From Phoronis australis (lineage: Eukaryota; Phoronida; Phoronidae): a stretch of 36,125 bases of DNA. The stretch lies in NCBI GenBank assembly GCA_002633005.1, contig NMRA01000802.1, positions 104,034 to 140,158 of the forward strand. The letters run 5' to 3'. Under the pieces are notes generated by a model. That model made no database searches, was not told the origin of the DNA, and worked only from the letters and a program-made list of their open reading frames with translations. The position numbers and the translations under genes are program-made. The number at the start of each line of letters is the position of its first letter. Position 1 is the first letter of the stretch. Of the stretch, positions 23,901 through 33,104 are shown piece by piece.

Positions 23901-26900
23901 TGCGTAGTGTCAAACAATTCAAAACCAATCAAAGTGCTAAAAGACAAGGATGAAGCCATGATTTTAACCGCTAGAATGCAGCATTAATGTGCCGTACATG
24001 CTAATGCCTGACTTAACAAAAGTCGTACGAAAGTCGTACTCACCCAACGGTTTCGTAAAGATTGAGTAAAGTCCGTCCAGTCCTCTACGGAATATGCTTA
24101 ATGGATTTCCAATCTGTAATTGTTTTTCGTGTTACAAATATCAATTGAACGTGAGGAGTGAGAACGTGTGGAATTCAAACAAAGGACTTACACAACATTA
24201 GGAAATCGTAGTAACAAGTGGCCAAGCCTGTTGATCTATATAACGTCAGATTATTGGAAAATGGTTTACGCTTGGTTAGTGGAGTTGAAGCAAGAAATCC
24301 GCACAAAAATCTGTTTCGATGGATGTCATTCCGTATCAGAAACATGGCGCTTGGTGACATCTTATTTTCAATTAACCTCTCACGGAAAGAAATCAGCGGT
24401 TGTGACAGTTGCGGATCTTAAAACGTTTTCGCAACTAGAACGTTTTAAAGATTCTATGTCTCATTAAATTGTGAATATGCAAATGAAGTACTAGTTTACA
24501 AACAGCCCCGGGTCTTCCGGTGTGCCGGAAACCACCCGAGATCCAATAGCCTTTTGCGAGACTGTTTTTATGTAAACCAGTATGGAATTTTTTCATCGTT
24601 ACCCTAATGAGTCAAGGCGCAGATATTATTTCTTTATTTCACTATCAAATTTCGATTGCGTACTCTTTGGAATTATTAGGTTTTTTATATGGTTACACTT
24701 GCTTTTAAGTATAGAAGTTGTGATGTTTTACTTAAAACCGCAATTTATTTAAAAATTGTTTCTTTTGCTGATCATACTTGTACACGCAGTACTCCAAGTC
24801 ATTAGGTGGCGCTAATACAAACTTGAATATTCACGGTTTTAATGAGACATACCATCTAAGTTAAAGTTTTTAAGGCTTGGAATGTTTCAAAATTTAATCT
24901 GCATTAAACTTTAGCCGCCATCTAGTGTAATGCTGCAAGGAATTAAAGTTATCTTGAATTTGGCGCACTTTTGATAAGGTCATATTGCGAATTCGTTTCA
25001 GAAGCTCAAATACTTCAAAAAAGTCTGTCACCCCTATTTTCCTATTTCTTAAAAACATGGGGGGCATCAAAATGCCATAAAAATAAAAAATAACGATGTA
25101 ACTGTTCGTGTAGAATCCAAAACGCGAAGTTAGAGCTGTTAAAAAACGTTTGCTTACGCCGACTCAAATATCGGTGAATATGAAATATCATCGCAACTGT
25201 TAACACATAAAACTAACATCGTCAACCGAAATTTGTCCGTTTTCAGGATTTTTTCATTCATTAAATATAATTTAAGATGGCTTTTCAGTAACCTGTTTTC
25301 TTAAGGTGCCTTTATTTAGATTACTGTAATGAAAGTTCAATTCGGTGAACCAGCGTCTGCCAGATGTGTACTAGACAAAGACCAAATATAAATTAAAAGA
25401 AAAAAATCAACGAATGTTTTGAATTAGTTGGGTGAAAACATACCGCTTTACGTCCTGGGACGTTTTAACCAGTATCACACAAGCGTTACATGTAGTTTCG
25501 GTTACACTTTAAACGCAAACGCAAACCTGTGAGTCATCAGAGGTCTCAGGTTCACTCTCGCGTATGCGCTGTCTGATACGCCGTAAAATGTAACAACAGT
25601 TGCATTTTACGTCATTGTTACATTTTATGTTGCTAAGCCTCTCCTCAAATGTAACAAGTTGTTACATTTTACGCAGTTGTTACATTTCACGTCGAACGCA
25701 CATGCGACAAATGTACCATTGTTACATTTTACGTAGCTGTTACATTTCACGTCGAATGCACATGCGAGAAATGTACCATTGTTACATTTTACGAAACCCA
25801 CGTCATATTGCAAAGAAAATGACCAAAATCACGAACAAGTGGTATATGACACGGCCGGGGGGTACTGCCTATTTAGATGAGGAGTGCGGCCCGAAAAAAT
25901 GAATACCGACCCGGGGGTGGTGGGAGCTAAAAGCTACTACCGGAGTGACATCGTTATATTCTGCGAATCATTCATTATCCCACAAAAACAGCAGACACAA
26001 AAAGTGATTTTGACCAAACATGCAAAAAAGCGCTGACTTTAATTCATACAATCTCAATTATTCCTCTTTGCATTGAATATTTCTAATCATTGGCTTTCAC
26101 GGAACATAACATTTGGCGTACGAGTTACACATTACAGGTTACTGTGTGATTTTCTAAGTAAAATCAGAAACGCGACGAGGGCCGCTGAACAAAGATCTTA
26201 TTTCAAACATTAATCCAATAAGACACATGCTCTAACAACGTCTCCTGGGTAACTAACCTTATAAAAGCAATAAATGTTGAATAAATTTAACGATCTTTTA
26301 CAGTAAATCGGAAATTGAAACTCACGCTGTGCACTTGCACGTTCGATTTGTCGCCGTCAATGTGACAACACCTAACGCGAAAATGTAGGTCAACTCTGTG
26401 ACGTAATGAGCAAAGAATGCCAACCGCGTACGTTCGCGTTCGTGTGTAATAGCGTAGCCAACCCTCTCTACGTTCACGCACACGTACCGAATAATGTCAC
26501 ATGTCATTCGACAATCGGCAGCTGTCGTTCAACCCCGTTCCGTTAAAGCGTTTCGGGGGTGCAAACACAGCGCATTTTTTTACAATTCAAGCGTTCTAGC
26601 TACACCCGTAGAACATTTTATCTAACAGCTTTTACCTTAATGGTCCAGTGCACAGTTACAGACATGCAATGCATTGTATTTGCAAATCCTGTTTTCTTAG
26701 GGACAATACCCAAGTGAAATTAGTTTAGAATTCCACTGATACTCACAAATCGACTGTCACGCTTTTTCTCCTGAAGCAGTTCTGCATAGACAAATGAAAC
26801 ACATTGTAAGTTTAGTTGTAGGTATTAGTTTCCACAACGTCAGTCGCCATTAAAATTAGACAAAATGTAAAGGAACATCATGTATGGCACACGGTTTGCC

Positions 26901-29900
26901 GTTTAAAAACATTGAATCGTGTTGTACTGCATAAATACAGGCTACATGTATGGAGGATCCTAGACAATGTCCAAATTTGGCTAAGGTTGGAACATCACAC
27001 ATGTATATCAGAAAAGCAAATCCGATTCTTGTGGAATTTTCGTACATTCTGCTTCTTGTTCTACAAAATTATTTTCGGAATTGTTTTTAAATGTTATACG
27101 TTTACATGGCGGTCAATAAAGCAGGACTTATGGTTTTCATGGCGAACAAAATAATAGTTGCCTTAACCGTAAACGAACTGATTATTTTGAAAATCGTATA
27201 CATGTAAGCTTTTATGATACTGCAGCTTCAATACTCATATCCAACGTGACTTTCTCTTTTTATGCGTACCGTTGTTTCGCTATGAGTGTACCTTTCTTCT
27301 TTGCCAAATGTTAATACAAATTACACGGTCACGTGACCCATCTATTGAAAAATAGGTTAAAAGTCAAACAAATCAAAATTTACACGATTTCTGTTTTCAA
27401 AACATAAAATTCGTTAAGATATACATGTATAGTTTAAACAGATAATACACATACTTATTGGTAAGGTCCTACACAACTTCAACACTCCAAATTGTTTAGG
27501 CCTACACGAAAGGTGCAGCACGTGTGTTCTTTTCGAAAGTCATAGAGCGACGTCACCGTTATCTGTTCAGGAATTTCATATAGGGAGCTTCAGCGAAGTG
27601 ATCTTTGTCCAAAAACTACCCCCATGTGGTTCTTTCGAAAAACAACAATGGGACGCTTTTGGAAAACTGTATTTACGACCGCAGCACTGACATCCAGCGA
27701 GGAGTAGTTTCTATATTAGGCAGGCTGGACACAAGTAAAACAAGTATGCCGACGCCTCAGTTGAAAATGTGTTGAATTACGTTAAAGGTTCTCTTTTTAA
27801 AGAGCAAAAATTAGTAAATAATACCGTCTTCCTGACACTTCTAACGCATGTGCCACACTTTTAAATTGATCCCAAATGTGCCACCATGGCGGTTTTTCAA
27901 AACTTGTTTGCGAAAGATCCACCACGGAGGCTTTTCCCACAATTGAAGCAAGTATATGTTCCAAAGAGCAAATTTCTCGCAAAAAAGCGAAATCACGCTA
28001 GACTTCACGAGATACCGCTCTGTAATACAAGTAACGCATGTGGGGTTCGTTTCATGTGTGAATTAATATTGATGTCAGACATTTCGTCTTACGCTGCACA
28101 CAGCTATTTCTAAAAAAATAATTTATTTCATTTGATCGGTAAATATAAAAAGACCCCGGAAGTAAACTCATAACGAGTAGTTGCTCAGATGAATTGTCTT
28201 AATTGACTATAAACTGTGATGCTAGCATGACAAAGTTTTATTCAGCAATTGTGAATTGCGAGCGTAAGTGAAAACTAACTTAAGCCTCTCATTTTTCACG
28301 AAACAGATCCTTGACCACTATTGTGGTCAAGCAAGTGTGTTGCGTTTACGTAGCGTTTTGCAGGCATGTCTTACCTGTGGCCTGTGCAGCGAAGGGTGAC
28401 ATGGCGTTATTGTTCAAGTTATAGTCACTCAGTGACTGTTGGCTGCTGGGTTCACTTTCGAAGTTTCTATGAATATTTTGTTGATTCCAGGAGTTGAAGG
28501 GAGATGGTTTTCTAAATTCGGGACTGAAATTGTTGCCGAACGATTTCTGCGGAGATGGGCTGCCTCGACTGGATGCTGCCTTGCTTTCAAAAAGTTTCAA
28601 TTTGTCTCGAAACGATTTTGCTCTGCTAAATTGAAATGCTTCTACTTCTCTGGATAGCTCTTGCCGGTTAATAGCGTCCGATTGGCGACGAACAACACCT
28701 TCGTCTGTTAAACAACCGAAGATCGCACTAGGCGTGCGGATTCCTTCGCTGTCAGTTACACGCACTTGCTTCGTCCCCCTCGGTGAAGAATGCCTCGGCC
28801 TTTTTGACGGCGTATCTACCAGACGGCAATCTTCTTCAGCGGATTTCTGTGCTTTTTTTGGTGAGAAATCGCAAGGTCCACCGTGAGTCTTTTTCTTTGC
28901 CTTTTTCTTTTTTCCATGTCTTCTTGAAGACGCGTCTCCATTGCTGCACAAACCAGCGCTGACCGACAGGTGGACTACTGGATGACCTGATTGACTTTCG
29001 TCATACGACATATGAATGCAAGAACCATTTTCTAACTGCATTGTGACGGGGTGGATTGAGTTGGAGTGACAGATTGGCTCACAGCTTGGCGTTTGTTCAG
29101 CTGTTGGGTGATAGTTTGTGGAGGGATGATCGGCTTCTTGTTTCCTGCCATTGACAACAATCTTATGTAAAGCGTTCAGAGTGCTGCGAGTCGCCATAGT
29201 TACCAAATGCCTCGCTTTCTCAAATACTTTTACTGACTCCTTACTGGTCTGCGAATTATTTTTTGATACCCAGGGGTGTATGCTACTGGCTTCAGATGGC
29301 GGGACGAGAGGCAGTTGTTTCGGGGACGGGTCATGACAATGGACAAGATATCCAGTCTCTGACTGACTGTAGTTCTCACTAGCTGCGTTATAGTTCTCGT
29401 TGTCCCAAGTCGACGTACTCCTCTTTGGGTTATGAGTATGTTCAGTGACAACAGTGATGTCACCGAGGTTAAGACACTCTTCAACAACGCCTGTAGCAAT
29501 TTCACTTACACTATGAAACTTGTTGAACACTGACGATTGGTGTCTCGCTGACTCGTTTAAGTTCTTATAGTTTTTGTCTACTTCTGACTTCCCCTTCGTT
29601 TGTTGAACAACTTTAGTTTTTTTGTGGAATCCTCCAGATATCTTAAATCTTTGGCGCGTCTGTTGGAGACCGCTGTCGGAGTAAAGATGCACAACCCCCA
29701 CAAATGCACCTGATTTCAACTGTGGTGTCACGGTTTTGTGGGGAAATGTAGTGTGAGGTGGCTCCGTGTTCTCATCTGGTAGTCTTTGCACTTCGAGGTC
29801 CTGTACCGCCATTGTGTGTTGAGTTTTGAAGGCTTCATTTCTTGGGTCATATTTTGGAGGCTGTGCCGCCGATTTGTTTAAGTCATTCTCATCTTTAAGG

Positions 29901-32652
29901 GAAATACGTGGCGTACCTTCTACAGGGGGAGGACGAGGTGGTGGAGGTGGAGGGTGAACTAGCGGCGGTGGGGGCGGAACAGGTCTTTTGTTGGCGTCTG
30001 AGGAGAACCTTTTCGTGTAAGGATTATTTCGTGGAACATATGCTGGCGGTGGTGGTTCCACAGTTTGAAATTTCTGAAAGTTTGGATTTCTCGACTGAAC
30101 AGAATCCCGTCTGGAATTCCCATCAGTCGGGTGTCCCGTTTCTGGTTGTTTAGAGAATTTATTTTCCACGTTTTCTATGGCTTTGACAACACGTCCAGCT
30201 CTTTTGGTATCTGCAGGTTCAGGAGTTTTGTCTTCTACAGGCGCTGGTTGATCTTGTGCAATTTCAGGTTGATCTTTTGTAGTTTCAGGTTGATCATCAG
30301 CATCAGTGCCTCGATCAGGAAGCGATCCGTTTTTGTCTTTGTATTTCCCTCCCTTATCTTTTAAACTTTTTGACGACTTTGTTTTCGCAACATTTATTTT
30401 GGGAGCACAACTGAAAAGAGACTTTTGGGATTTCTTACTAGAACTTGCTTTGGCATATTTCTTTTTGTCATCTTTTTGCTTTTTGTTTTTTTTTTCACCA
30501 CTGTTGTTCATGGAAAGTTCCGTTGCTGGCAGCTTGTTTTCCCCATGGTCAACACCGTTTTCATGTTGGTGATCGTGGTCATCATGGTGGTGATGGTGCT
30601 CTCCATGATGATGGTGATGGTGCCCGTCGTGATGATGGTGGTGGTGCTCGCCGTGATGGTGCTCGCCGTGATGGTGCTCGCCGTGATGGTGCTCGCCGTG
30701 ATGATGATGGTCCCCGTGGTGATGATGGCCGCCGTGATGGTGGTGATGATGGTGATGATGACTGGACTGTTCGTCCGTTTCCGCATTTTTGTTTTCGTTA
30801 ACAACAGTTGGTTGGCTCACTCGCCTATTTTGCGACTTATTAGGAGAAGACGATCTGCGGCGGTCTCTACGGAGGTTTAGGTGACTGTTTTCTCTCTCAT
30901 CAGTGACTATGTCATCAGTAACGCAATCGCCCTTTGTGATTGCAGCTACTGGTAACCTGTCGCCCTTGTCATCTAAAGCACCACTTTCCACGCCACTATT
31001 AAGATCTGCTTGTTCATTGCAAGTTTCGGCGTTGATGGCTTGGTCTTCTTCAGTTGTTTTTTCCTTCGTTTTTCCCCTTATTTGAACGTGATTGGCATCG
31101 TGGTCAGCCGTACCCTTATCCCCATGCTTGGTTATGATGTCGTTGCCGTCTCGGCTACCATCCACCACGTCTGATTTATGGCGTCGCTTTTTCTTATGGC
31201 TTTTATGTTCAGCCTGAGTATTATTTTGCTTCTCATTTAATATCTCCGTGGTAATTGTAACTTCTCCTCCTTCTTTTCCTTGTTCGTTTTTGGATTTTTT
31301 TTTCTTCTTTTTGTCAACTTTTGAAACCGACGCTACTTCGGCAGCGTTTAAAGTTTTCTCTTCTATCAACTTATGTTCAGTTTGATGGAGTTTCGTCTCC
31401 GGAATGTCATCATTATCATTGTTCCCTCTTTTCCTACTTTTGGGAGGTATGTTGATATTTCGATCCCCTTGATCTAACGATTCCAATTCGAATAACGAAT
31501 TTTCCTCTTGATCGTCATTTCTCGTTATCTTTTTCTTAGACTTTCGTTTTTCCGGTTTTCCCTTTTTCGTATCCGTTATCACCCCTTCTGACTTTCCAGT
31601 TGCATCTTCGATTTCAATGACTGCAGTTGCCTGACCTTTGCACTCGCGAGGTATCACTTCTGGCATTACACCGGCTGCGAGTAACAAATCCTCCTCGTTG
31701 TCTCTAAATGTAACGTCGGATTTCTTTTTGTTTTTGTTTTTGTTTTTGTTTTTGTCTTTATTCTTGGACCGACTGCCTTTTGCATCTGCGGCTGGAGCCT
31801 CGATAACACCAACATTCACGCCACTTGCATCTCCAACTTTACTCTCGCCCGTGTATGGAACGTCGTCTGTCGCTTCGTGCATTTTGCCCTTCCTTTTCCT
31901 TTCCTTCTTTGCATGATGATCCTGTTCGGCTTTGCTGTCTTTTCTGTCGTCGATTTCTGCAGTAGCCAACTCTTCACCAGGTTCTCTAGTTTTTTTCTTC
32001 TTTTTTTTCTTTTTGTGCTCCACATGTTCTTCTTGCTGCTGTTGTAGATCAGCGACAATGTTAACGCCAGTAGCAGAAACATTACCCTCTGCGAAATTCT
32101 CAGATTTTGGCTTTTTCTTTGTCTTGTGTTTTTTATCCTTCTTTTTGCCTCCTGGCATCGCGCCGTCGTTGTCTTCGTCGTCCCCGTTATTGCTGTTGTT
32201 ACTGTTGTGGTTTCGTCCCTTAAGACTCTCTTTGTAGGAACAGAACGTATTCATCTTCATATCCTGCCAGCCACTTCTGCGTGTATCACGATTGCAATGC
32301 TTTTCCAATTGAAGCTCCAGCACTCCTGCAAGATGCAACGTAGATTTGCAGTTCAACACACTTGTATACGCGAAGTTTTTGGCAATCGACTTTTGACACT
32401 CTCATTGATTAGAATCGCGTTTTGCTCATTAGGGTTACACCACCATTACTCGTAAGACAAGTAATTGGACGTCTTTGCGAATGCGTGTTTGAAAAGGCCA
32501 GTCTGCCATGACATAAACATTGTACATGCATGTAAACGTGGCATTAGTTTCCAGATTATCTTGTTAAGTTGTGCCACCAAATACACAACAACTTACACCT
32601 TTGTAATCTCCCGATTCACCAAACTTTCCCTTTAAATTGTAAAACTTTCCTT
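17649..32652 (-). CDS. Large uncharacterised protein: C2-like end, Lys/His/Pro-rich disordered region, two C-terminal TM helices
   Basis: Proposed exons, 5' to 3' on the minus strand: 32652-32599, 32325-28375, 26781-26747, 24113-24044, 22315-22245, 20603-18656, 17980-17649. All splice sites are GT-AG (four of the donors are GTAAGT or GTGAGT) and all phases agree across six introns, giving about 2150 residues with the 5' end missing. Order of parts: last strands of a C2-like domain; about 1300 residues of low complexity (Lys-rich, His-rich, Pro-rich, then basic and Ser-rich); three micro-exons; about 650 residues with a helical middle; two TM helices. No family covers the whole. The TM hairpin resembles polycystin-1-type proteins, so the disordered part would be cytosolic. 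A minus-strand AATAAA 95 bp after the stop supports 17649 as the end, but a donor at 17665-17660 could instead extend the gene. Confidence 0.6.
18571..18594. repeat. TA/T simple repeat
   Basis: A short (TA)n run leads into a run of T, just 3' of the large exon's donor in the minus-strand intron. Confidence 0.8.
18656..20603 (-). CDS. Second large exon (1948 bp, about 649 residues)
   Basis: It is open from before the acceptor (TTGTTTACAAAG) to the donor CGAG|GTAAGT. The first part is acidic and Ser/Thr-rich, with a compact hydrophobic block (VRPGDFLVRYLIDEKKFSAE and the following TVTQLLPLIEDLPEKFFYEA). The middle (roughly residues 230-400) is helix-forming, with ELQRSINKQKFNAIKGG, LTNTIHELKHTLNDLMDIG and LGQELKRLLVEYKLSH. 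The C-terminal third is Ser-rich, then basic (RWRRDGRSALKTLNNVLMNR, RKRSRSMRNKQ). No named domain is recognised. There is no ATG near the open start, which fits an internal exon. Confidence 0.78.
20604..22244. other. Intron of the minus-strand gene; nothing recognised
   Basis: No coding-like frame or clear mobile element is seen. It contains a C-rich run at about 21196-21205 and a GGGGGAGGGG patch at about 21039. Confidence 0.5.
22245..22315 (-). CDS. Micro-exon, 71 bp, Arg-rich
   Basis: A strong poly-pyrimidine tract and acceptor (TCTTTAACAG) precede it, and a consensus donor GTAAGT follows. It encodes VAATQRKPSTRFRRRREVI and then RRYLN, joining phase 1 upstream and phase 0 downstream. The Arg cluster could be membrane-proximal, a nuclear-localisation-like segment or a phosphorylation site. 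Confidence 0.62.
22739..22760. repeat. (CA)n microsatellite
   Basis: About 11 CA units with one CG interruption, just beyond the 3' end of the LINE remnant. Confidence 0.9.
22790..23672 (-). mobile_element. 5'-truncated non-LTR retrotransposon (LINE) ORF2 C-terminus
   Basis: The reading frame runs NSFAEEISAHLHKDI, then NNKNILINRRTVFF and FLTWEVLKNRYKLSN, then a zinc-knuckle-like motif CASCGTVETFNHMFVEC (C-x2-C-x7-H-x4-C), and ends NAYLF with a stop at 22790. This is the end of a LINE reverse-transcriptase ORF: the segment after the polymerase domain plus the zf-RVT motif. It is broken by a TGA at about 23610, where Trp is expected, and by a stop and frame change at about 23357-23366. The polymerase itself is absent, so it is a dead copy. 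It lies in an intron of the minus-strand gene, on the same strand. Confidence 0.85.
24044..24113 (-). CDS. Micro-exon, 70 bp, amphipathic segment
   Basis: The acceptor is AACAATTACAG and the donor is a consensus GTGAGT. It encodes IGNPLSIFRRGLDGLYSIF followed by TKPL and one carried base. The NPL-x-x-x-(R)RG-x-DG-(L/Y)-x-x-x-x-TKP pattern is an amphipathic, conserved-looking stretch, unlike the low-complexity exons on either side. It loosely recalls TKP-containing amphipathic segments of VPS13-type lipid-transfer proteins, but that is only a resemblance. Confidence 0.6.
24490..24581. repeat. Inverted-repeat element with internal hairpin, 92 bp
   Basis: The ends ACTAGTTTACAAACAG and (opposite strand) ACTGGTTTACATAAAAACAG match with a 4-base gap. 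Inside is a second palindrome, TTCCGGTGTGCCGGAA. It is either a tiny MITE or a structured non-coding segment, intronic to the minus-strand gene. Confidence 0.45.
24582..25575. other. Intron sequence; nothing recognised
   Basis: This is AT-rich non-coding sequence between micro-exons of the minus-strand gene. No element boundaries or coding-like frames are apparent. Confidence 0.5.
25600..25800. repeat. Tandem repeat built on TTGTTACATTTTACG, 60-bp higher-order unit
   Basis: Two almost identical 60-bp units lie at 25681-25740 and 25741-25800 (TACATTTCACGTCGAAYGCA, then CATGCGASAAATGTACCATT and GTTACATTTTACG). Degenerate copies of the TTACATTTTACG core precede them from about 25600. The unit also contains the reversed motif AAATGTA, so the repeats can fold. 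Confidence 0.85.
26747..26781 (-). CDS. Micro-exon, 35 bp
   Basis: The acceptor is TTGTCTATGCAG and the donor is a consensus GTGAGT. With the single G carried from the giant exon it encodes ELLQEKKRDSRF and ends in phase 0. It is short, but both splice signals and the frame fit exactly. Confidence 0.6.
26782..28374. other. Intron of the minus-strand gene; nothing recognised
   Basis: I checked both strands for exons and mobile-element ends and saw none that I can support. Short open frames here lack splice-phase fit with the neighbouring exons. Confidence 0.45.
28375..32325 (-). CDS. Giant low-complexity exon (3951 bp, about 1316 residues)
   Basis: It is open throughout. The acceptor is CATCTTGCAG (just above 32325) and the donor is ACAG|GTAAGAC at 28374. 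Rough residue positions from the exon start: a Cys/aromatic patch to about 45 (WQDMKMNTFCSYKESLKG); Lys-rich repeats 60-480 (KKKKKKKK, KNKNKNKNKKK); a His tract 520-595 built of HHHGE units; Lys/Ser-rich 600-690; polyproline 755-810 (PPPPPLVHPPPPPPRPPP); PPAY near 757 and PPKY near 825, both PPxY-type WW-domain ligands; basic GKKKKAKKK near 1145; and SFRDKLKLFESKA near 1245. It lacks an obvious globular domain. The ORF extends past the acceptor only to a GTG, so initiation inside it is unlikely, although internal Met codons exist near residue 30. Confidence 0.8.
30646..30705 (-). repeat. 15-bp tandem repeat inside the His-rich coding region
   Basis: The unit GCTCGCCGTGATGGT (plus strand) starts at 30646, 30661, 30676 and 30691. 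On the minus strand it encodes HHHGE pentapeptides. Near-identity at synonymous positions points to recent slippage expansion. Confidence 0.9.
31722..31758 (-). repeat. TTTTTG hexamer repeat encoding Lys-Asn tract
   Basis: About six TTTTTG units on the plus strand encode alternating Lys-Asn on the minus strand, within the Lys-rich part of the giant exon. Confidence 0.85.
32599..32652 (-). CDS. Candidate small exon encoding C2-domain-like strand
   Basis: The acceptor region is TGATAATTAAG and the exon ends AAAG before GTGTAAG, a sub-optimal donor. In frame it encodes GKFYNLKGKFGESGDYK. Joined in phase 1 to the next exon it reads on as GVLELQLEKHC. The pattern of aromatic-x-x-L-x-G-x-x-G, then Y-K-G-x-L-x-L-x-L is typical of the last two strands of C2 domains. 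The rest of the domain would lie upstream; I did not find a convincing exon for it in 32660-36125. Confidence 0.5.
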
Positions 32653-32964
32653 CTTAATTATCATAAAAGTCTAAATATCTAATTGAGGGGTGTTTTATGT
32701 GCACATCTTAAGGCGTTTTAAGATTTGCGTGTTACACATCGGCTTCAAAATGAACTTAGTTTACCTTTTATATATGATTCACGTCGATGAGATTGACAAA
32801 AACGGCCACAATGGTAGACTGGCAACCGTCCTCCTCTTGACTCGTATGGACATTCTCATTAATCTCCGTTGACCACAGCAGAGTTGTGTTATTCTCGGGT
32901 ATTTATTACTTTGCGCGTATCAGATCAGGGTCTTTTTATTTTCGGGTTTTTATACTTTTCCTCT

Positions 32965-33002
32965 AATTATTATTATTATTATTATTGTTATTATTATTAT
33001 TG

Positions 33003-33036
<34 letters not shown>
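32965..33036. repeat. (ATT)n microsatellite
   Basis: A run of about 70 bp of ATT units with a few TTG/TTT interruptions; a shorter ATT run follows at about 33092-33104. Confidence 0.95.
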
Positions 33037-33037
<1 letters not shown>

Positions 33038-33104
33038 CTCTGCGTGGACCAATGCAGTCTTGATATTCTCGGGTTTTTATCTTATTTTCTTATTATTATT
33101 ATTC

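Noticed and set aside
24168-24467. Plus-strand 99-codon open frame
   Set aside because: No recognisable motif; overlapping frames on both strands are of similar length, as expected by chance.
26323-26400. Possible minus-strand exon ending at GTGAGT near 26322
   Set aside because: It would enter in phase 0 and leave in phase 2, which breaks the otherwise consistent chain between the 35-bp and 70-bp exons.
27797-27982. Minus-strand stretch with a Cys-x2-Cys-like peptide in one frame
   Set aside because: It is isolated, short, without flanking splice phase agreement, and has a stop soon after.
30425-30880. Long open frames on the plus strand opposite the His-rich tract
   Set aside because: They are repetitive shadows (Met/Val or Arg/Asp repeats) of the 15-bp units; composition and lack of splice context argue against real coding.
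32765-32860. Possible upstream exon (STIVAVFVNLID) for the C2-like domain
   Set aside because: The frame hits a stop before the better donor, and using the GTGAAT alternative is too weak to support.
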